Made by a program: the position numbers and the translations under genes. A stretch of DNA of 64,000 nt from T3SED10-260 sp035363255 (GTDB lineage Bacteria; Caldisericota; Caldisericia; UBA6126), in NCBI GenBank assembly GCA_035363255.1, contig DAOSES010000006.1:1-64000 (forward strand). Reading direction: 5' to 3'. The notes beneath the pieces were generated by a model. The model had not been told where the DNA came from. It worked only from the letters and a program-made list of their open reading frames with translations, and ran no database searches. Position 1 is the stretch's first letter. Each line of letters begins with the position of its first letter. Below are positions 24,172-33,762 of the stretch, in pieces.

Positions 24172-26793
24172 ATGAACATTAAACATATAGTTACAAGTTT
24201 ATTGCTATCGATTTGCATTATTTTAAGTTTGATCCAAAGCAGCACCTTATCCATACAAAACAACTTCGAATTGGTATGGATGCCTTCAAATGATGGTCTG
24301 AATGCAGGAGTTATCACCGACATTGTACTGGATGAAGGACAAGATCTTCTTTGGGCTTCAACCACACGAGCTGGAGTATATAGAAAGAAAACCTCTAATG
24401 GTACATGGGAGAGCGTTAATATTGGATTGAGCAATCAATATGTACGCTGTTTGTTGCTCACTCCAATGGGCCTATTTGCAGGAACCGAAGATTTTGTATA
24501 TTTTTGGAACGAAGGTACTCGTACCTGGAATGCCCTGTCTGAGCAGCATAAAAACACTTCAGTAAATGCTTTAACCTGGCTAGATTATCAAGACAAAGCT
24601 ATTATCCTTGCCTCAAGCAATCAAGGTCTGTTTCGAAGTGAAGATTACGGCTTGAATTGGACCAAAATACCAACTACAAACCAACATTATAAAATCACTT
24701 CCTTCGCTCAAACCAAAAGCCAAAAAGGATACGTTTTGGCCAGTGCTGAAGGAAGATGGATCTTAGTGTCCACTGACGCTGGACTTAGCTGGAAAAAAGC
24801 AAGCGAAAAACCTTTAATTACAGAGGCACAGACCTTGCATATTGATATCAATGACAATAAAGTATGGTATGCAGGTACCTCTCAACAGGGAGTTCTAAGA
24901 AGCGTAGATCAGGGTCAAAACTGGTTACACCAAAACAAAAACTTAGAAAACATCTATGTGTCCAAGATTGTCCAAAATCCAATCAATGCTGAAATATGGA
25001 TCTCCACCTATGATGGCTTGTTTTACACAAAGCCAGAATCAATGGATTGGAAGTCTTACACGAAACTTCCTTTCAACACTCAACTTAATACTTTTTGTTT
25101 CGATTTAGCTCAACAACGAGTATATGTTGGGACCCATGGCGATAGTGTGTATTATAGTAATATGGCCCAAGGAAGCTGGCATCGACTTAACGAAAATATG
25201 CACAACGCACATATTCGAGTCCTAAAATCATCTAAGGATGGAAGGCATCTATACGCTGCCACCTGGGGTTCTGGTTTGTTCCGATCCTCAAATCAGGGAA
25301 AATCCTGGACTGCTATAAACAATGGTTTAAGTAATCCTTTGCTTTTGTGTATCGAGGATAAAGGAGACGGTTCCCTCTATGCTGGAACATTCAATGGAGG
25401 AGTTTTTGTTTCGCGCAATGCAGGTGAAACTTGGGATAAAATCACTGCACCTACTATATTTTCAAGTTATATTTATTCCATGGCTTTTGACCCCTTAGAT
25501 CATCAACGTCTCTATTTGGGCACTCATGAAGGAGTATATCGAAGTGTGAACAATGGAGAAACCTGGTCCAAGATGGGTCCAGGAACAATTGATCAACCTG
25601 TGGGAAACATAAACTCTATCGCTATCAATCCGAAAGATCCCTCTCAGATTTTTGTTGCCACCAATGCAAGCGGAATTTATAAGTCAAGCGATGGCTCAGA
25701 TACCTGGATCAGCTCAAGTCTTGGACTAAGCAATCAACATGTAACCACTATCTTGTATCATCCCGATAAAAGCAGTACTTTATACGCAAGTACTTTTGGA
25801 AGCGGTGTTTTTCGATCCACAGACAGCGGAACATCTTGGCAAGAAATGAACCAAGGCTTAACTAACAAAACTGTCTATTCTATCTTTGTCGAAAACAACC
25901 GTCCCGATGTCTTGTATGCCTCAACTGATGCTGGTCTTTTTCGAACATTACCAGGCTCTACTCAATGGGAACTTTTTGGAAATGGATTAGAAGGAGTTCC
26001 TGTGCGGGATGTCTTCGTCGATACAAAAAAGAATATTAACGTTGCAGGCTCTTATGGGAATGGATGCTTTCTTTTGCACCAAATGCCCCCACCTCCTCAA
26101 CTTCTCGAACCAAAAAACAACAGCGAAACAATATCTCTTCGTCCAACCATGATTTGGAAAGAACCTCTTTATTATCTTGAACCTGTTTTTTATACCATCC
26201 AAGTGTCTGATAAAGAGAATTTTAGTGAAATTCGCTATGAGCATAAAGGAATTTCTGGAGACCAGTTTATTATCCCCAGAGACTTACTTCAAAAACATCG
26301 AAGCTACTATTGGCGAGTAAGATCCGAAATTGCCTCAGGGGGTGGAAGATGGAGCGAAAAGTTTCAATTGCACCTTGTCACTGTGATAGTTTTGCGCATC
26401 AATCAAGCTATGATGAAGGTGGATAATAGCGATAGAGAAGTGGATCCCGGAAGAGGAACTGCACCCCTCATACGAAACAATAGGACTTTTCTCCCCATAC
26501 GATCAGTTATAGAAAGTGTTGGAGGTAGCATTGAATGGGAAGAAAGCACTCGCACCGTTAGCATTAAACTAGCTCAAAATAGCATCGACTTGATCATTGA
26601 TAGCGCTGAAGCAAAAGTAAATGGCAAAACACAACTTATCGATTCTGCCGATCCCAAAGTGAGTCCCTTTATTCAAAATGGTCGCACGATGTTGCCATTA
26701 CGTTTTGTTGGTGAATCTACCAACATGAGAGTGGAATGGCAAGCAGAAACACAAACTATCAGTCTTGTTTATCCGAATATTAAGCATGGCTAA
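24172..26793 (+). CDS. Secreted BNR/sortilin-like propeller protein with C-terminal stalk domains
   Basis: 873 residues. An N-terminal signal peptide (IKHIVTSLLLSICIILSLIQ) is followed by at least ten propeller blades with the BNR Asp-box pattern (SxDxGxTW), e.g. SVDQGQNW, SSNQGKSW, SRNAGETW, SVNNGETW, STDSGTSW, typical of YCF48/HCF136- or Vps10-like exported proteins. Residues about 640-735 resemble a fibronectin-type region (PQLLEPKNNSETISLRPTMI). Residues about 745-870 are stalk repeats (PLIRNNRTFLPIRSVIESVG; PFIQNGRTMLPLRFVGEST). GAAGGGAT precedes the ATG. The stop overlaps the start of the sigma-factor gene by eight bases. Probably a cell-surface protein; ligand unknown. Confidence 0.88.
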   Translation: MNIKHIVTSLLLSICIILSLIQSSTLSIQNNFELVWMPSNDGLNAGVITDIVLDEGQDLLWASTTRAGVYRKKTSNGTWESVNIGLSNQYVRCLLLTPMGLFAGTEDFVYFWNEGTRTWNALSEQHKNTSVNALTWLDYQDKAIILASSNQGLFRSEDYGLNWTKIPTTNQHYKITSFAQTKSQKGYVLASAEGRWILVSTDAGLSWKKASEKPLITEAQTLHIDINDNKVWYAGTSQQGVLRSVDQGQNWLHQNKNLENIYVSKIVQNPINAEIWISTYDGLFYTKPESMDWKSYTKLPFNTQLNTFCFDLAQQRVYVGTHGDSVYYSNMAQGSWHRLNENMHNAHIRVLKSSKDGRHLYAATWGSGLFRSSNQGKSWTAINNGLSNPLLLCIEDKGDGSLYAGTFNGGVFVSRNAGETWDKITAPTIFSSYIYSMAFDPLDHQRLYLGTHEGVYRSVNNGETWSKMGPGTIDQPVGNINSIAINPKDPSQIFVATNASGIYKSSDGSDTWISSSLGLSNQHVTTILYHPDKSSTLYASTFGSGVFRSTDSGTSWQEMNQGLTNKTVYSIFVENNRPDVLYASTDAGLFRTLPGSTQWELFGNGLEGVPVRDVFVDTKKNINVAGSYGNGCFLLHQMPPPPQLLEPKNNSETISLRPTMIWKEPLYYLEPVFYTIQVSDKENFSEIRYEHKGISGDQFIIPRDLLQKHRSYYWRVRSEIASGGGRWSEKFQLHLVTVIVLRINQAMMKVDNSDREVDPGRGTAPLIRNNRTFLPIRSVIESVGGSIEWEESTRTVSIKLAQNSIDLIIDSAEAKVNGKTQLIDSADPKVSPFIQNGRTMLPLRFVGESTNMRVEWQAETQTISLVYPNIKHG

Positions 26794-27496
26794 ACTACAA
26801 CTAACTAAAGAAGAAAGAAACAAACTTATTGTAGATCATCTTTGGATTGTAGATTATTTGGCACATAAATTTTCTGATGGAAAAAATATTGCCTTAGAAG
26901 ACTTGAGGTCAGTAGGTGGAATAGGTTTAGTTAAAGCAGCAGACAATTATGAGGACAACATGGGTACAAGCTTTTCCACCTATGCTACTTTAATTGTGCA
27001 AGGGGAAATACGACATTATCTACGAGACAGAGCTGATATATTGCGTATTCCTCGAAAATATGTTGATAATTATAAAATTATTCAAGAAACAATACAGGAA
27101 TCACTTAATCAAACCAAACAAGCACCAAGCCTCGAAGAAATCCATCTAAAAACAGGACTAGAAAAAAAAGAAATTGTCGAATCTCTTGAAGCTGCTCATG
27201 CCAAGTTTCCTTTGTCTTTGGATGAACCTTTAAACCAAGATGGAGAAAAGCTGAAAGTTTATGATACTGTGCCTACTCAGGGTGATGATCCTGCCACAAT
27301 GATCCAGCGGATTACCATCAATACAGCCTTGCAAAAACTGGAACCCACTGAACGAAAAAGTATAGTACTAAAATATCAGTATGATTTAACTTATGAAGAA
27401 ATTGCAGAAAAGTTGGGACTAAAAACTGGTAAAGTAGTTAGATCGATACAAACTGGACTAAAGAAACTTAAAAAGTATCTCATTGAGGGAGAATAA
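26786..27496 (+). CDS. Alternative sigma-70 family RNA polymerase sigma factor (SigB/SigF/FliA type)
   Basis: 236 residues from the ATG at 26786, which overlaps the upstream stop (ATGGCTAA). Region 2 is clear: HLWIVDYLAHKF, then DLRSVGGIGLVKAADNYE, FSTYATLIVQGEIRHYLRDR and LRIPR. Region 3 is residues about 100-150 and region 4 is TYEEIAEKLGLKTGKVVRSI followed by QTGLKKLKK. No region 1.1, so it is an alternative sigma factor of the group used for stress, sporulation or motility. No anti-sigma gene is adjacent. Coupling to a surface propeller gene is unusual. The last codons lie inside the parS palindrome. Confidence 0.9.
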   Translation: MAKLQLTKEERNKLIVDHLWIVDYLAHKFSDGKNIALEDLRSVGGIGLVKAADNYEDNMGTSFSTYATLIVQGEIRHYLRDRADILRIPRKYVDNYKIIQETIQESLNQTKQAPSLEEIHLKTGLEKKEIVESLEAAHAKFPLSLDEPLNQDGEKLKVYDTVPTQGDDPATMIQRITINTALQKLEPTERKSIVLKYQYDLTYEEIAEKLGLKTGKVVRSIQTGLKKLKKYLIEGE

Positions 27497-27533
27497 GGAG
27501 ATGTTTCACGTGAAACATCTCCTTATTCTCCCT
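27486..27533. terminator. 48-bp perfect palindrome at convergent gene ends (likely bidirectional terminator)
   Basis: The sequence from 27486 to 27533 is an exact inverted repeat centred between 27509 and 27510 with no loop. Its left half carries the last codons and stop of the sigma gene, its right half the last codons and stop of mnmG. The central 16 bp are parS. Neither side has a strong U-tract outside the arms. Confidence 0.85.
27502..27517. promoter_or_regulatory. parS: parS centromere site (perfect match)
   Basis: TGTTTCACGTGAAACA is identical to the bacterial parS consensus bound by ParB/Spo0J. It lies about 16 kb from parB, consistent with an origin-proximal location, and sits at the centre of the palindrome between two convergent genes. 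Confidence 0.97.
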
Positions 27534-29394
27534 GCTCAGGTTTCCTGATATACCCTATCAAAGCTAAAATATCTGCGGGAGTTACTCCAGATAATCTTGT
27601 GGCTTCTTGTATCGTATCTGGTAGTTCTTCACTAAGAATTTTCCTTGCTTCTTTTGACAAAAAAACCAATGAATGGTATGGAATACTTTTACTGAGAGTG
27701 TAGCTAGCCATACGTTGCATCGTTTTCATTTCATTGTGTTCTCGCAAAATGTATCCTTCGTATTTTGCTTCAATCTCCAGCTCTTCTTTAACTTCCTCAG
27801 ATAGCTCAGAAAAAGCTGTCGAAAGCTGTTCAATTTGAGACAATGAATAATCAGTACGCTTTAAAAGTTGGAACAAGCTGGTATTTTTGTTAATTTCTGA
27901 AAAACCAAGGGTGCACAATAATTCAAGGTTTTCTTTACTTGGGGACAGAGTACTTTCTTGAAGAATATCTTTTCCCTTTTGTAGTTCGTTCATTTTTTGT
28001 GTAAATAGCTCAAAATGTTGATCGGTCACCAAGCCCAACTCTCTTCCTAAAGGGCTTAGACGCTGATCCGCATTATCTGCTCTGTTGAGCAAACGATACT
28101 CTACATGAGCTGGACTTATACGATAGGGCTCATCTAGTCGGCGATTAATCATATCATCGATCATTACTCCAATATAGGATTCATATCGATGGAGTATCAA
28201 TGGTTCCTTTTCTTTTACTTTTAAAACTGCGTTAATTCCAGCAAGTAGTCCTTGAGCTGCTGCTTCATCGTAGCCCGTGGTACCATTGAGCTGTCCTGCA
28301 CAAAATAAAGCACTAATCTTTTTTGATTCCAAGTTCAAAGCGAGTTCTGAGGGATCCACAAAATCATATGCAATTGCATAAGCAGGGCGCATGATCCGAG
28401 CATTTTCAAGACCAGGCAAACTATGTAGTATTTCTTCCTGGCAATGGGGGTAAACACTCATATTTAAGCCTGCGGCATACAACTCGTTGCTGTGAAAACC
28501 TTCCTGTTCGAGAAAAAAATTATGACGCATTCTATCGGGGTACCATTTCACTTTTTCTTCGATTGATGGACAAGTACGGGGACCAACTTTAACCATTTGA
28601 CCAGTGGAAGAAGGTTGATATTGTAGGTGTTTTTTGGTAATTTCAATCGTTTTTTCGTTGGTCCAGCCTAAATATGCGGGTAGTTGAGGATGATATATCT
28701 TGCGAGGAGAACGAAAAGAAAACTGAATCATACCCAAGTATCCATCTTGACGATTCAACTGTGAAAAATCAACGCTTCTCTTATCGATTCTGGGAGTCGT
28801 ACCCGTATTAAATCGTCTTATACTAAGACCTGCTTCAGCCAAGCTTTCAGATAAGCTTTTTGCTGACAATTCCGTACTGCGTCCCCCGTCATAAGCTGTA
28901 AAACCACAATGAATTCGTCCTTTGAGATATGTTCCAGTGGTAAGAATTACTGCACGAGCATGATATTCTTCGTCAAAAATATCTTTTACTCCGATACAGC
29001 GGTGGTTTTCGATGAGGATGGAATTGACCATGGTTTGATGTAAATCAAGTAGGCTTTGATTTTCCAAAGTTTCTTTCATAGCTTGACTATACATCCACTT
29101 ATCACATTGAACTCTTTTGGAACGCAGAGCCAAGCCTTTAGAAGTGTTTAATATTTGAATTTGAGATAAAGCTTTTTCTGCGTTAACAGCTATTTCTCCT
29201 CCTAAAGCATCAACTTCAGCAATAATCTGAGATTTACCTGAACCTCCAATTGCTGGATTGCACGGCATCCAAGCAATAGTATCAAGATTTATAGTTAAGA
29301 GAAGAGTTTTGCATCCCATACGAGCAGAGGCTAATGCTGCTTCACAACCCGCATGCCCAGCTCCAACCACAATGATATCGTATTGCTTAAACAT
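27523..29394 (-). CDS. mnmG: tRNA uridine-5-carboxymethylaminomethyl modification enzyme MnmG (GidA)
   Basis: 623 residues from the ATG at 29394, where the family starts (MFKQYDIIVVGAGHAGCEAA, the FAD-binding GxGxxG). With MnmE it modifies the wobble uridine of certain tRNAs. Other landmarks: MPCNPAIGGSGKSQIIAEVD, the active-site region GRIHCGFTAYDGGRSTELSA, QLNGTTGYDEAAAQGLLAG and a helical C-terminus (SGVTPADILALIGYI). The ATG overlaps the mscS stop by eight bases. mnmE is not in the window. Confidence 0.98.
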   Translation of the reverse strand: MFKQYDIIVVGAGHAGCEAALASARMGCKTLLLTINLDTIAWMPCNPAIGGSGKSQIIAEVDALGGEIAVNAEKALSQIQILNTSKGLALRSKRVQCDKWMYSQAMKETLENQSLLDLHQTMVNSILIENHRCIGVKDIFDEEYHARAVILTTGTYLKGRIHCGFTAYDGGRSTELSAKSLSESLAEAGLSIRRFNTGTTPRIDKRSVDFSQLNRQDGYLGMIQFSFRSPRKIYHPQLPAYLGWTNEKTIEITKKHLQYQPSSTGQMVKVGPRTCPSIEEKVKWYPDRMRHNFFLEQEGFHSNELYAAGLNMSVYPHCQEEILHSLPGLENARIMRPAYAIAYDFVDPSELALNLESKKISALFCAGQLNGTTGYDEAAAQGLLAGINAVLKVKEKEPLILHRYESYIGVMIDDMINRRLDEPYRISPAHVEYRLLNRADNADQRLSPLGRELGLVTDQHFELFTQKMNELQKGKDILQESTLSPSKENLELLCTLGFSEINKNTSLFQLLKRTDYSLSQIEQLSTAFSELSEEVKEELEIEAKYEGYILREHNEMKTMQRMASYTLSKSIPYHSLVFLSKEARKILSEELPDTIQEATRLSGVTPADILALIGYIRKPEQGE

Positions 29395-30304
29395 GTGGAG
29401 TTTCCTTGTGGAGATAAACATTTCTGCAGGGGAAGGAGATGTCAATCTGTTCAAGATCAAATCTTTGCTTTAAAGTTTTTACCAACTCATGGCGAACGGG
29501 AAAAGAATCCATATAGTCTGAAAGTTTGATGCCAATGGAAAATTCAATGTTTGAATCTCCAAAAGCTTTAAAGCGTACGGAAGGAATATGTTCATTGAAA
29601 GGAGATGCTTGCTGTTTTTGAATATTGGTGGCAATTTCTCGGATGATGTTTTCAGCATGGTCAAGCTTACTATGATATGAGATTCCGGCTGAAAAAAAAT
29701 AAATAAAGGCTTTTTCTGGGCGATGGAAATTTGTCACAATACTTTTCAACACAGTGGTATTCGGTATGAGAACCACGTTGTTGCTAAAGGTTTTGATGTG
29801 GGTGCTTCGCCAGGTAATGTCTGTGATGGTCCCCTGTAATTCATTGATTTCCACAAAATCCCCCAATTGGATCATGGGATCGCTGATCAGTTGAAGACCA
29901 GCAAAAAAATCTGACAAGGATGATTGCATTGCTAACCCGATGGCTAGACTTGTTACTCCAAACGCTGTCAAAATGGGAGTGATATTCATATCAAGCTGAA
30001 GCAGGATCATTTTAATGGCAAGGATGTAGATAAGAATGTCACTTACTCGAATAAGCATATTGGGAGCTTTAGCAAATTCTTTTTTTATTTTCCATCGCGA
30101 ATGAATGGAATAGGTAACAAGTTGAGAGCATAAAACTGCAATTCCAATAATTAAACCAATAACCCAGGTATCATTTACCCACTCCAAGTGGATATCTATC
30201 CAGGCAAAGTAATGTGCAACTGGATACAAAACGATCCAAACAAAAAGGTATATTAGCACCCGTCTGATTTTTTGGAGTATTTTATTTAAGTTGTGAATTT
30301 TCAT
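29387..30304 (-). CDS. MscS-family mechanosensitive channel
   Basis: 305 residues. Three or four membrane helices in residues 15-150 (YLFVWIVLYPVAHYF; WVIGLIIGIAVLCSQL; LIYILAIKMILLQL) lead to the pore helix ILTAFGVTSLAIGLAMQSSL. The beta domain follows (MIQLGDFVEINELQGTITDI, VVLIPNTTVLKSIVTN) with the alpha/beta C-terminal domain. It releases solutes on membrane tension. It overlaps the upstream amidohydrolase by four bases and mnmG by eight, so the three genes are one operon. Confidence 0.95.
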   Translation of the reverse strand: MKIHNLNKILQKIRRVLIYLFVWIVLYPVAHYFAWIDIHLEWVNDTWVIGLIIGIAVLCSQLVTYSIHSRWKIKKEFAKAPNMLIRVSDILIYILAIKMILLQLDMNITPILTAFGVTSLAIGLAMQSSLSDFFAGLQLISDPMIQLGDFVEINELQGTITDITWRSTHIKTFSNNVVLIPNTTVLKSIVTNFHRPEKAFIYFFSAGISYHSKLDHAENIIREIATNIQKQQASPFNEHIPSVRFKAFGDSNIEFSIGIKLSDYMDSFPVRHELVKTLKQRFDLEQIDISFPCRNVYLHKETPHV

Positions 30305-31818
30305 TGAAACGTGTCCTCGCTTTCTGTTGTAAGATGGTTAATATCCTTAATCCATTTACCATTAAACATGATTAATTCAGGGACAAGGGCAGGTAAACGG
30401 GAGGAAGGAATCGAAAATAAATCTTCTTTCAAAAAGAACATATCAGCATAATTTCCAAGCTTTATCGCACCTTGAAACATCTGAGCTGATATACACTCCG
30501 CTCCAGCATGAGTATAACAATAAAAGGCCTTTTTTCGACTCATAAAAGTTTCAGATGCTTGGATGTTTTTAAATGGATTAATGTCTTCAATTGGCGAATC
30601 TGTGGAAAGGGATACTTTAAGATTTTGATCGATCATCGCTTTAAAGGGATATGCTAATTTGTGAAAGCGTTGCTCAGAAAGACGTTTGATTGCCATTTCT
30701 TTGTCAGCATGATAAAAAATGCTTTGAATCGATAAATACAAAGACAATTTGTTAATCAGATCAAGCTGTTGGGAGGATGCCATTTGCACATGGATCAAAC
30801 GATGTTTCAGGTTTAGGTTGTTGATCTTACTGTTTTTAAAACTTTCAAGATAAACTTCTAATGCCTCATCGCCAATTACATGAAAAGCAGTCGACCATCC
30901 GCAGCGCTCTGATCTGTGCAAGATATCTTGTAATTCGTTCGAGGAATAGTATAAAACTCCTTTAGTCTTGGGTTCATCAGCATAAGGAGAGCTTAGGTAG
31001 GCACTTCTCCCCCCCAGAGAGCCATCCAATATGAATTTGAATGAGGAAAGGGATAGAAAGGGGGTACTTCGATAATAAAATGAGAGAGTATCGGGATTCA
31101 TAATTTCTTGGTAGGAAAAGGGTGGAGAAAGATTAAGGTGTTCATAAATACGCAAATCAGTTTGAGCATCCAAAAGAGATAGTAAGTGCTGTGCGCTTGA
31201 TGTATTCCAGTCATCGGTATGAACTGATGAGATCCCATAGCTTTTACAAAGATTTGTAGCTTGCTCCAGACAATCTTGCAAATGCTTTTTGCTATACTTG
31301 ATACAAGCTCTTGCAAAATCTAAAACTCTTTCTTTGATGACTCCTTCTTCCAAATTGCTTTCATCTACTTGATGAAACTTTTCCAACTTAAATAGCTCAA
31401 TGGCTTTGGTATTTACATAGCCAATATGTCCACATTTTCCAATCAGTAAAACAGGTCGTTGTGCTTCCAGTTTATCCAAACACAAACGATTCATCGTATA
31501 TGGTAGCGAGTCAGGGATCCAACCGCGCAAACAAAGCGTTTCTTCATCAAGTTTTTTGAAGATTTCTTTTAGCTCCTCCATGCTACTCACAAGCTCCAGG
31601 GAGGGCTCGATAAGCTTTCTTCCAGTGCCGATCAAATGGCAATGCGACTCGATAAAAGATGGATAAGCAAAATAAGCACTAAGGTCGATCCAAGGTTCTG
31701 CTTCTTGTTCGTTCAGATGTGAGTCTATTGCCTTGATCATGCTTTGCTCTATGCGAAGATCACAGCGCTTGAAGCTTTCTTCCAGAGGATCGTATATATT
31801 CACTTGTTTTATCAACAT
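30301..31818 (-). CDS. YtcJ-like amidohydrolase (Amidohydro_3)
   Basis: 505 residues from the ATG at 31818, placed eight bases after AGGA; 31827 is an alternative. Longer frames would overlap the divergent DUF169 gene. Metal-dependent TIM-barrel hydrolase: metal-binding HCHL (SFIESHCHLIGTGRK), SVHTDDW, FKFILDGSLGGRSAYLSSPY, a HVIGDEALE helix, HRLIHVQMAS and LSTDSPIEDINPF. The C-terminal small beta domain follows (GAIKLGNYADMFFL). It is probably cytoplasmic (no signal peptide). YtcJ relatives act on N-substituted formamides or cyclic amides; the actual substrate is unknown. Confidence 0.9.
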   Translation of the reverse strand: MLIKQVNIYDPLEESFKRCDLRIEQSMIKAIDSHLNEQEAEPWIDLSAYFAYPSFIESHCHLIGTGRKLIEPSLELVSSMEELKEIFKKLDEETLCLRGWIPDSLPYTMNRLCLDKLEAQRPVLLIGKCGHIGYVNTKAIELFKLEKFHQVDESNLEEGVIKERVLDFARACIKYSKKHLQDCLEQATNLCKSYGISSVHTDDWNTSSAQHLLSLLDAQTDLRIYEHLNLSPPFSYQEIMNPDTLSFYYRSTPFLSLSSFKFILDGSLGGRSAYLSSPYADEPKTKGVLYYSSNELQDILHRSERCGWSTAFHVIGDEALEVYLESFKNSKINNLNLKHRLIHVQMASSQQLDLINKLSLYLSIQSIFYHADKEMAIKRLSEQRFHKLAYPFKAMIDQNLKVSLSTDSPIEDINPFKNIQASETFMSRKKAFYCYTHAGAECISAQMFQGAIKLGNYADMFFLKEDLFSIPSSRLPALVPELIMFNGKWIKDINHLTTESEDTFQ

Positions 31819-31960
31819 ATGGCTCATCCTGTATAAAAAATTTATCTCATAAGCTATGGCTAATATTTTACAATTATCTGCTAATAAACTAAAATGAATA
31901 TGCAAATAGGACGCAAAGTGTGAGTTTTTTTTCACAAGAATGCAGTAAAGCGAGGACACG

Positions 31961-32713
31961 ATGAAAGAATATGCTGAGTTGCTGAAAGAGTTTCTTAGTC
32001 TCGATACCGAACCAGTAGGAGTTAAACTTTTCAAAGACCGTAGCGAATGGAAGGGTTCACTCATCAAAACCAAAACCAATTTATGTCAAATGGTATCGAT
32101 GAGTCGTTATCAGGGAAGCACTTGTGCACAGGTGGCTGAAGGAATGATATGTGTTCTTGGTGCTTGTTGTTTAGGTTTAATCAAAACACCTACTCGATTT
32201 ATCAATGGAGAAGCAGTGGTAGGAAAATACACTATCGATGCTGAAGTTGGCAAAAAATTCATCGAAAACACCTATATGCTGGGCAATCAAGGCAAATTGT
32301 ATGACTTGGTTCTCACCGCTCCCCTAAAAACAATTGATGACCCTGATATCGTTGTGATATATACCAATCCTGCCCAAATACTTCCATTGGTGCATGCCTA
32401 CATCTACGACACAGGAAACAAAATCGCTGCAGATACTGTTGCAGAAGCAGCTCTATGTGCTAGTCTTGCCTTTGCACATGGCGAGGACGCACCCATCATT
32501 GGTTTCCCTTGTGCCGGGGATAGACGCTTTGCTGGAACTCAACACCACGAGCTTCTTTTTGCCTTGCCTTCAAAACAGCTACCTCATTTGATCGAAAACC
32601 TTAAAATTAAACGTCAAGCCAACCCAAGGCTGTATCCTGTAGCTCCATCAATGCAATGGGTGCCCATGATGCCCCCAGCTTATACCCTAAGTGACGATGA
32701 TTTGGTGGATTGA
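31961..32713 (+). CDS. DUF169 family protein
   Basis: 250 residues with the DUF169 (COG2043) pattern: LKEFLSLDTEPVGVKLFKD at the start, NLCQMVSMSRYQGSTCAQVA, VLGACCLGLIKTP and PIIGFPCAGDRRFAGTQHHE. Conserved cysteines (QMV..., CAQ, GACCLG, FPCAGDR) hint at metal or cofactor binding, but the family is uncharacterised. GAGGACACG precedes the ATG. It is divergent from the amidohydrolase and overlaps the next membrane-protein gene. Confidence 0.88.
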   Translation: MKEYAELLKEFLSLDTEPVGVKLFKDRSEWKGSLIKTKTNLCQMVSMSRYQGSTCAQVAEGMICVLGACCLGLIKTPTRFINGEAVVGKYTIDAEVGKKFIENTYMLGNQGKLYDLVLTAPLKTIDDPDIVVIYTNPAQILPLVHAYIYDTGNKIAADTVAEAALCASLAFAHGEDAPIIGFPCAGDRRFAGTQHHELLFALPSKQLPHLIENLKIKRQANPRLYPVAPSMQWVPMMPPAYTLSDDDLVD

Positions 32714-33311
32714 TTTTTTTAGTAATTTTCTGCTCTGTTTGTTTTTTTTGTATTTAATTTTACGCCCCTTGATTTTAAGAAAACCCTTTGTTTTGAGCAG
32801 TGCAGTTTACTGCTCTATGATCATGTTGGGTCTCTTGATTTTGTCGCTAAATGATTACATGGTTTTAAGCTCAGGTTCATGGAATAATGCATTTACTCAT
32901 TGGAGAGGTTTTTTGTTTGTGCTAGGTTTTCCTTTATACCTATTTTTAATACCACGAATCCGAAGAGAATTTTATGTATTCCATGTTTCTGAAAGTGTAT
33001 TTAGGGAAAAAACTATAGCTTATCTGCGCCAAGCAAAAATACCATACACCATCGATCCAGACAAATTAAGCATCAGATCGGAAAGTGACAACACTTTTGT
33101 TAGTTTTTATAATCCAACGATGCGATATGCTGTTTGGGTGTTCAATTCTTGCGATCTTGACCTTGTCAATGCAAGAAAACAACTTAAATATGAGCTATCC
33201 AAGGAAAAGCCTTATACTGGTTTTTCATGGCATGTGGTTTCATTTTTCCTTATTTTCAGTATTCTACTTTTAAGAATGACGATGATGATTGTTCAGAAGG
33301 TAAACAGCTAA
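32691..33311 (+). CDS. Membrane protein of unknown function
   Basis: 206 residues; ATG at 32691 or 32697, both overlapping the DUF169 stop. Three N-terminal membrane helices (LLCLFFLYLILRPLIL; VYCSMIMLGLLILSL; FLFVLGFPLYLFLIP), a soluble middle (residues about 95-165) and a C-terminal helix (VVSFFLIFSILLLRMTMMIV). The soluble part has no recognised domain. It is one base from the DUF212 gene, so it probably belongs to the same transcript. Confidence 0.75.
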   Translation: MTMIWWIDFFSNFLLCLFFLYLILRPLILRKPFVLSSAVYCSMIMLGLLILSLNDYMVLSSGSWNNAFTHWRGFLFVLGFPLYLFLIPRIRREFYVFHVSESVFREKTIAYLRQAKIPYTIDPDKLSIRSESDNTFVSFYNPTMRYAVWVFNSCDLDLVNARKQLKYELSKEKPYTGFSWHVVSFFLIFSILLLRMTMMIVQKVNS

Positions 33312-33312
33312 G

Positions 33313-33759
33313 ATGAAAGATATTTTCAGCAATCCATGGCTTCTTGTGGCTTTGGCAAGTGGAATTATTGCTCAAGGGCTAAAAGTACCTATTCATTATA
33401 TTCGAAAAAAAGAATGGGATATCAGTCTTTTTTTTAGCAATGGAGGCTTTCCGAGTTCACACACAGCCACCGTTCTTGCCCTAATTACCCGAGTAGGAAG
33501 AGATTTTGGTTTTGGTTCTCCTTTTTTTGCTATTAGTGCTGTTTTTGGAACTATCGTGATTTTCGATGCTACCGGAGTAAGGCAAGAAGTCGGCAGACAT
33601 TCGAAAACCCTCAATGATATTCTTGAAATGTTAAAGCTGAGAGAAACACTCAATTTTGAAATTCTTGAGGAGTTGGTGGGACACACTGTTTTAGAGGTAA
33701 TTGCGGGATTTTTTCTTGGAATCGGACTGGCTTTTCTTTCCTATATGGTGTTTCCATAA
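33313..33759 (+). CDS. DUF212 divergent PAP2-like membrane protein
   Basis: 148 residues. Matches the YuiD/DUF212 family of acid-phosphatase/haloperoxidase-related membrane proteins: NPWLLVALASGIIAQGLKVP, then GGFPSSHTATVLALITRVGR (the phosphatase SxxHT motif), FDATGVRQEVGRHSKTLND and a C-terminal HTVLEVIAGFFLGIGLAF. AAGG lies upstream of the ATG. Substrate unknown; a lipid-phosphate role is possible. Last gene of the DUF169 transcript, convergent with the next gene at a distance of three bases. Confidence 0.92.
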   Translation: MKDIFSNPWLLVALASGIIAQGLKVPIHYIRKKEWDISLFFSNGGFPSSHTATVLALITRVGRDFGFGSPFFAISAVFGTIVIFDATGVRQEVGRHSKTLNDILEMLKLRETLNFEILEELVGHTVLEVIAGFFLGIGLAFLSYMVFP

Positions 33760-33762
33760 GGC

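Noticed and set aside
31909..31918. GGACGCAAAG, reminiscent of the c-di-GMP-I riboswitch core
   Set aside because: The required downstream CCTCCGGCC-type segment and tetraloop receptor are absent.
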